Assembly: GCA_033558025.1 (NCBI GenBank)
Contig: JAUCEF010000002.1
Location: forward strand, 186,001-250,000
Length of the DNA: 64,000 nt
Reading direction: 5' to 3'
Source of the DNA: Phytophthora sp. 'mugwort'
Taxonomy: Eukaryota > Oomycota > Peronosporomycetes > Peronosporales > Peronosporaceae
A program made the position numbers and the translations under genes. The notes under the pieces were generated by a model. That model saw only the letters and a program-made list of their open reading frames with translations, searched no databases and was not told where the DNA came from. Shown here piece after piece: positions 60,446 to 64,000 of the stretch. How positions within the stretch are numbered: position 1 is the first letter of the stretch; each line of letters opens with the position of its first letter.

Positions 60446-60467
60446 TCTCTCTTCCACTCACTTCATC

Positions 60468-61349
60468 ATGGCAAGTATCAACAAGAGCCCCAACGCTTCC
60501 CACGGGTCGGCACAATACAGTCAACCTCGAAGCTTGAGCGGATCCAAGCGCGAAGCTGAGCCCGTGAACATGACCTCTAACAACGGGGAACCCCCCTCTA
60601 AGCGTCCCTACTACGGCAAATGCCAATACAAGACCGGCAAGTGCTTCAATGAACGCACCCTCAAGCGCAACGGCGAAGCGCACTCGCTGTGCGAGGAACA
60701 CCGCGTCAAACAGAACTTGATCCAACGCCGCAGTGACCGCAAGTACCAGACGGTGCACGCCATTCGTCGTCGTGAGCGATCGCAGCGTCGAGCTGTGCTG
60801 AAGAAGCAGGTCTCGATGGCTGTGGCCCAGCAGCTCTTCTATGAGCACCAGCAGCAGAAGACGCTGGGCATCCCGCTACCGCAGCACCATCCCTTGCACT
60901 TGCTGACCACCAACGCGAATGACAATGCTACTGCGACTCCGGATGTGAGTGGAATTGTGGGCTTAGCACCACCTATTCAGGTTCCGCAGCCATCCTCGAC
61001 CTACATAATTGAAGGCCAGAGCGGTATGGGATCGTCTCTGGTATTGTCTCTCCAGCCCCAGAGCTGTCGCGCCAGCACGACCCACTGCAAGGTTGGCGTT
61101 GTAGTGACGCCAGGCGTCAAGGACGAATCGACACCGACGGGCACTGACGATTTCATGCCGGACTCGTTCGTGACTGTCCCTCTTAGCTCTGGTGGCCACA
61201 GTATGCCCGCTCTGAGGGATGACGAGATTGGCGAGAGCAGCAGTTTGGGCGACACATTTGGCTACATGCCCATCCTGTCGTGCTCGGGAGATAAGGAGAC
61301 GTGGAGCGACGACGACATCGAGTTCCTGCAGACCATTCTGCTTGCCTAA
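60468..61349 (+). CDS. Nuclear-type protein with a short Cys/His cluster and acidic tail
   Basis: A single intact frame of 293 residues from the ATG at 60468. An upstream in-frame start at 60228 exists, but the text before 60468 is C/T-rich leader-like. The N terminus is Ser/Asn-rich. Residues 50-100 hold GKCQYKTGKCFNERT, then AHSLCEEHR and IQRRSDRKYQ. Cys52, Cys59, Cys75 and His78 could bind one zinc ion, and the segment is followed by a basic helix (RRRERSQRRAVLKKQ). A Gln/Pro/Thr-rich middle and an acidic, hydrophobic C terminus (WSDDDIEFLQTILLA) resemble an activation region. This layout suggests a transcription regulator. I recall similar C-x-H-R cluster proteins in oomycetes but cannot name a family, so the function is inference. 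Confidence 0.75.
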   Translation: MASINKSPNASHGSAQYSQPRSLSGSKREAEPVNMTSNNGEPPSKRPYYGKCQYKTGKCFNERTLKRNGEAHSLCEEHRVKQNLIQRRSDRKYQTVHAIRRRERSQRRAVLKKQVSMAVAQQLFYEHQQQKTLGIPLPQHHPLHLLTTNANDNATATPDVSGIVGLAPPIQVPQPSSTYIIEGQSGMGSSLVLSLQPQSCRASTTHCKVGVVVTPGVKDESTPTGTDDFMPDSFVTVPLSSGGHSMPALRDDEIGESSSLGDTFGYMPILSCSGDKETWSDDDIEFLQTILLA

Positions 61350-61817
61350 ACGGGCTTCTTACTTCCACCCTACCGAGTTGTTCGGCTGTCGCTATACTAT
61401 CATATAAGAGCGCCAAAGGAAGACTCTTTACAATTATTGTACGAACAAAAATAATACCCCATTGATCATGCGATGCACACTACATTTAACAGTTATCCGT
61501 CTTTTGCTGCCCATCAAGTAGGATGCCCATGCATGTACATACATATGTAGCTGAATTGCACTCACGCTCAATTTACCATTGCAGACTGAAGGTTGCTGCT
61601 GTTTCAGCTGTCAGTTTTTAAAAGAACTGTAAAAAGTGCGTTCTTACCAACTTTTATTGAGCTTGATACTTGTACAAAAAATGTACAGCAATAAATTACC
61701 GTATTTGAGCTTTCCTACATACCACCCCAGGAAACGTGAAGTTGTCACGTTGTGAGCGCAGACGAGATGTACACGATGAGCCTCCAACAATCAGAGCAGA
61801 ACGTATATATTCGAGCA
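61350..61817. other. 3' flank of the Cys/His gene
   Basis: AT-rich and without a recognised gene. AATAAA-like signals near 61690 could serve the plus-strand gene. Confidence 0.4.
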
Positions 61818-63400
61818 CTTATTCTTCTTCCTCTTTTTCTGTAGACAACGTCTCAATATCGTAGGCGGGATCCGCTGCTCCGCGCTCTGCTGTTGCACAT
61901 CGAAACTCACTCACCAGGCGAAAAAGTTCCTCCCAGTCTGGGTCCGTCTCCATAGTGCGTGGTTATGGTGATACTGGAGCTCTGTCGAGGACAAAATTTG
62001 TATTAGACTCCGTTCACAATCGTCGACAGAGAAAGAGATGCTTATGCTGTTCTTGTCCACTCAATCATCTCAACGCGTGTGGGGGCTTTCAGTTTAAATC
62101 CTGTGCCAGGAATATACGCGCGTAGCTGTTGCAGCATAGTCTGCCCCAGTTGACTCGAAGCTGGTCTTTTGATAGGTTTGTTCCACGCAATATCCGCCGG
62201 CTGACACGCGAACGTGCAACATTTAGTAGACGGGCTGCGATCTGGACGTCCACACGTCAGAGTCCGCAGAAATCATCTAACAGTAGTAGAATGGGCTTGT
62301 GCATATCTTCATGGTGAAGGAAGTGATGGAGCAGAAGCCTAACGGTGAGGTCACCATTCCACCAACCCGCCCGGTTGCCATACACTTGCACTGCCTGTGG
62401 CGCTGGCTGAAGCTGTCGCCAGAGCGCTGCACCGAAGCCATGCTGGAAGGCAGCATTAGACCGGGCTCGTTCGGGTTCCGTCGACGGTTTGGTTTTAAAA
62501 ACCAGGAAGGGTCGTACTTGACGCCGGTGGTATCGCCTAAAAGCATCCCAGTGACTCTTTCATTTCCCTTGCCAGTGCTTTTCATCCACACCGTGTCCAT
62601 TCCTTTCTTAGCTACCGTCTGAACAGGTAAACATGCGTAGTTAACAGCTTCAAGAAGAAGTTAGTAAGTTCACAAGAACATCGATAAATAGTGTGAAATA
62701 AAACTTACCAGTTTGATCGGCATTGGGCCCGGTGTCGATGCCTAACTCTTACGTCTTGTGCCGGACGTCCAGGGCAAAACTCGCCGCAGCTTCAGCAGCA
62801 TCCGCGGGGTCTTCTGCCCTTCGTGCGTGCGGCGACGAATTGCCAGTCTGTGGCGACAGAGGAAGCGTAACAACCACGTCTGCACGCCTGGAAGCATTTG
62901 GGAACGAGGTCCGTGTGGAGTGAGCACTCTTTGGCCTTAACGCGCACCATGAGCCCAGTTACAGGCACCCCTTCGCATCGCAGCAAAATTGATCCAACGC
63001 AAGAGCTGCTTTTCGACCTCTTTTCGCAGCGTCGTTCCTGCTCCGACCTCACGAGCGTTAAAATGAGTCGCAGCGCCAGTCGCGCACTTTCCGGTAAAAA
63101 GCCATCGCTGCTTCAGCCATAAGTAGACCTGGCGCTTTTTTTTCCACCTTGGGCTGCGTTGGAGACAGAGTAGGAAATAATTTCCTGACGGTGGCTCATA
63201 GTATTCGGCTCATCATAGAAATGGATCACCTTCATCTTGAAGCGGTAGATGACCGCCGTGCGCTGGAACTTCATTGGCGCTCCCCCGAGCCGGACTTCGT
63301 CGTCCTCCCTGGGGCTTGACCTTGAGCCCGCGGCATCGTGCTCGCTCTTTGCAGAATGACTGGCTCGGCTTTCGTGCACCACATGTAGGAGATTTCGAGT
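61818..63400 (-). pseudogene. Pogo/CENP-B-like transposase relic 3, near full length
   Basis: Minus-strand fragments run in order. An N-terminal region lies near 63180-63260 (VIHFYDEPNTMS). A CENP-B-type HTH follows (EGVPVTGLMVRVKAKECSL near 62950, then WLLRFLCRHRLAIRRRTHEG near 62850). The DDE core has MDTVWMKSTGKGNERVTGML near 62540-62600, YGNRAGWWNGDLTVR near 62360-62400, and ILLLLDDFCG near 62280 with the central Asp pair. The C terminus is an intact short frame at 61953-61818 (METDPDWEELFRLVSEFR, ending in a Glu-rich tail). Several stops and shifts separate the parts. It is a third pogo subfamily, distinct in sequence from relics 1 and 2. Confidence 0.72.
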
Positions 63401-63662
63401 AGTGATGTGGCTTCTCCGCTCAGTGTGGTTGGTTCACGTGAGGTGTTATTTAAGAGAAAGCTCTGATCTAGAAAGCTCAAATACGGTACTACGTATGAAG
63501 TACTACATTTACTGCATCCAGGTGGAGAAATACTGGAGATCGTTGCTACCTGGAGATGCAAGCGCATCTTGTGACTGGCTACCTCAACGACGTCAACGAC
63601 GTAACAACCGGAGAAATGCAATCTTTCATGGAAAAATATAAAAATATCCTGTAGGTGAGGAT

Positions 63663-63688
63663 CACCTGGAGACGACGAACTCCAGGTG
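63663..63688. repeat. 9-bp stem inverted repeat
   Basis: CACCTGGAG at 63663-63671 is mirrored by CTCCAGGTG at 63680-63688 with an 8-nt spacer. Related CCAGGTGGAG and ACCTGGAG words occur near 63520 and 63550. The rest of 63400-64000 shows no gene. Confidence 0.7.
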
Positions 63689-64000
63689 AGTTATAATGTC
63701 GGAAAAGGAGGAAGCCGTATTCCTCGTCTTGGCCCTCGTTGACGTGGCGATCGCTTTGGTTGCAGGCAGCAGGAGCGATGAAGAGAAGATACGTATTACT
63801 TAACGGATCTATCTATCTAACGCGTTGGTTGATCCTCGCTGTGAAGGCTGGTTCACGAAGCGTTTGCGATGTTTCCAGTTGAGCAGCCCGGTACTCGGTC
63901 CATATCCTGTGCATGTTGGTATGCTACAAGCGAAACCAAACATAATGGCATTAGTGACACCGTGATCTATGTCGACACATGCAATATTTCAGCTTGTACT

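Noticed and set aside
60228..60467. 80-residue N-terminal extension of the Cys/His protein
   Set aside because: Composition is leader-like, and a better ATG follows an initiator-like element at 60432-60445.

Overview
The window looks like a piece of a plant-pathogenic oomycete nuclear genome, most likely Phytophthora or a close relative. The reasons are short GT-AG introns (about 58-95 bp), an RXLR-EER effector gene (broken), transposon families typical of oomycetes (piggyBac, MULE, pogo/CENP-B-like, Crypton, Harbinger), and a set of intact genes with no recognisable family. There are no prokaryotic features, and I saw no rRNA or tRNA gene. I assign the genus from family knowledge; no search was run.

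Layout. 0-1.6 kb holds a GET2/CAML-like membrane receptor on the minus strand, with a 47-bp near-perfect palindrome upstream of it. 2-36 kb is a transposon graveyard: a hAT relic carrying a 0.6-kb tandem duplication, two pogo relics, three MULE relics, a Ty3/Gypsy-like gag-protease relic, a piggyBac with intact ends (22.13-24.49 kb), a zinc-type oxidoreductase pseudogene, an inverted pair of GxL-heptad repeat copies (one split by a 5'-truncated LINE with a 14-bp target duplication), a 324-bp segment flanked by 17-bp direct repeats, a frameshifted RXLR effector, and a Harbinger relic. 37.3-47.8 kb is a gene island of three large plus-strand genes: an IQ-motif protein, an intact CENP-B-type DNA-binding protein without a transposase domain, and a large protein with a degenerate EF-hand. 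48.2-50.4 kb is a second piggyBac with subterminal palindromes. 51.5-58.5 kb has a small lysine-rich gene, two mariner-like relics, a Crypton tyrosine-recombinase relic and an intact cupin gene. 60.4-61.4 kb holds an intact nuclear-type Cys/His protein. 61.8-63.4 kb is a third pogo relic.

The mix fits the 'two-speed' genome idea: conserved genes sit in compact clusters, and the effector lies alone in repeat-rich DNA. Almost every transposase here is broken by frameshifts, stops or internal deletions. The intact coding potential is GET2-like, the three island genes, the lysine-rich gene, the cupin gene and the Cys/His gene. Poly(G)/poly(C) runs of 8-23 bases recur throughout the graveyard and are absent from the gene island.
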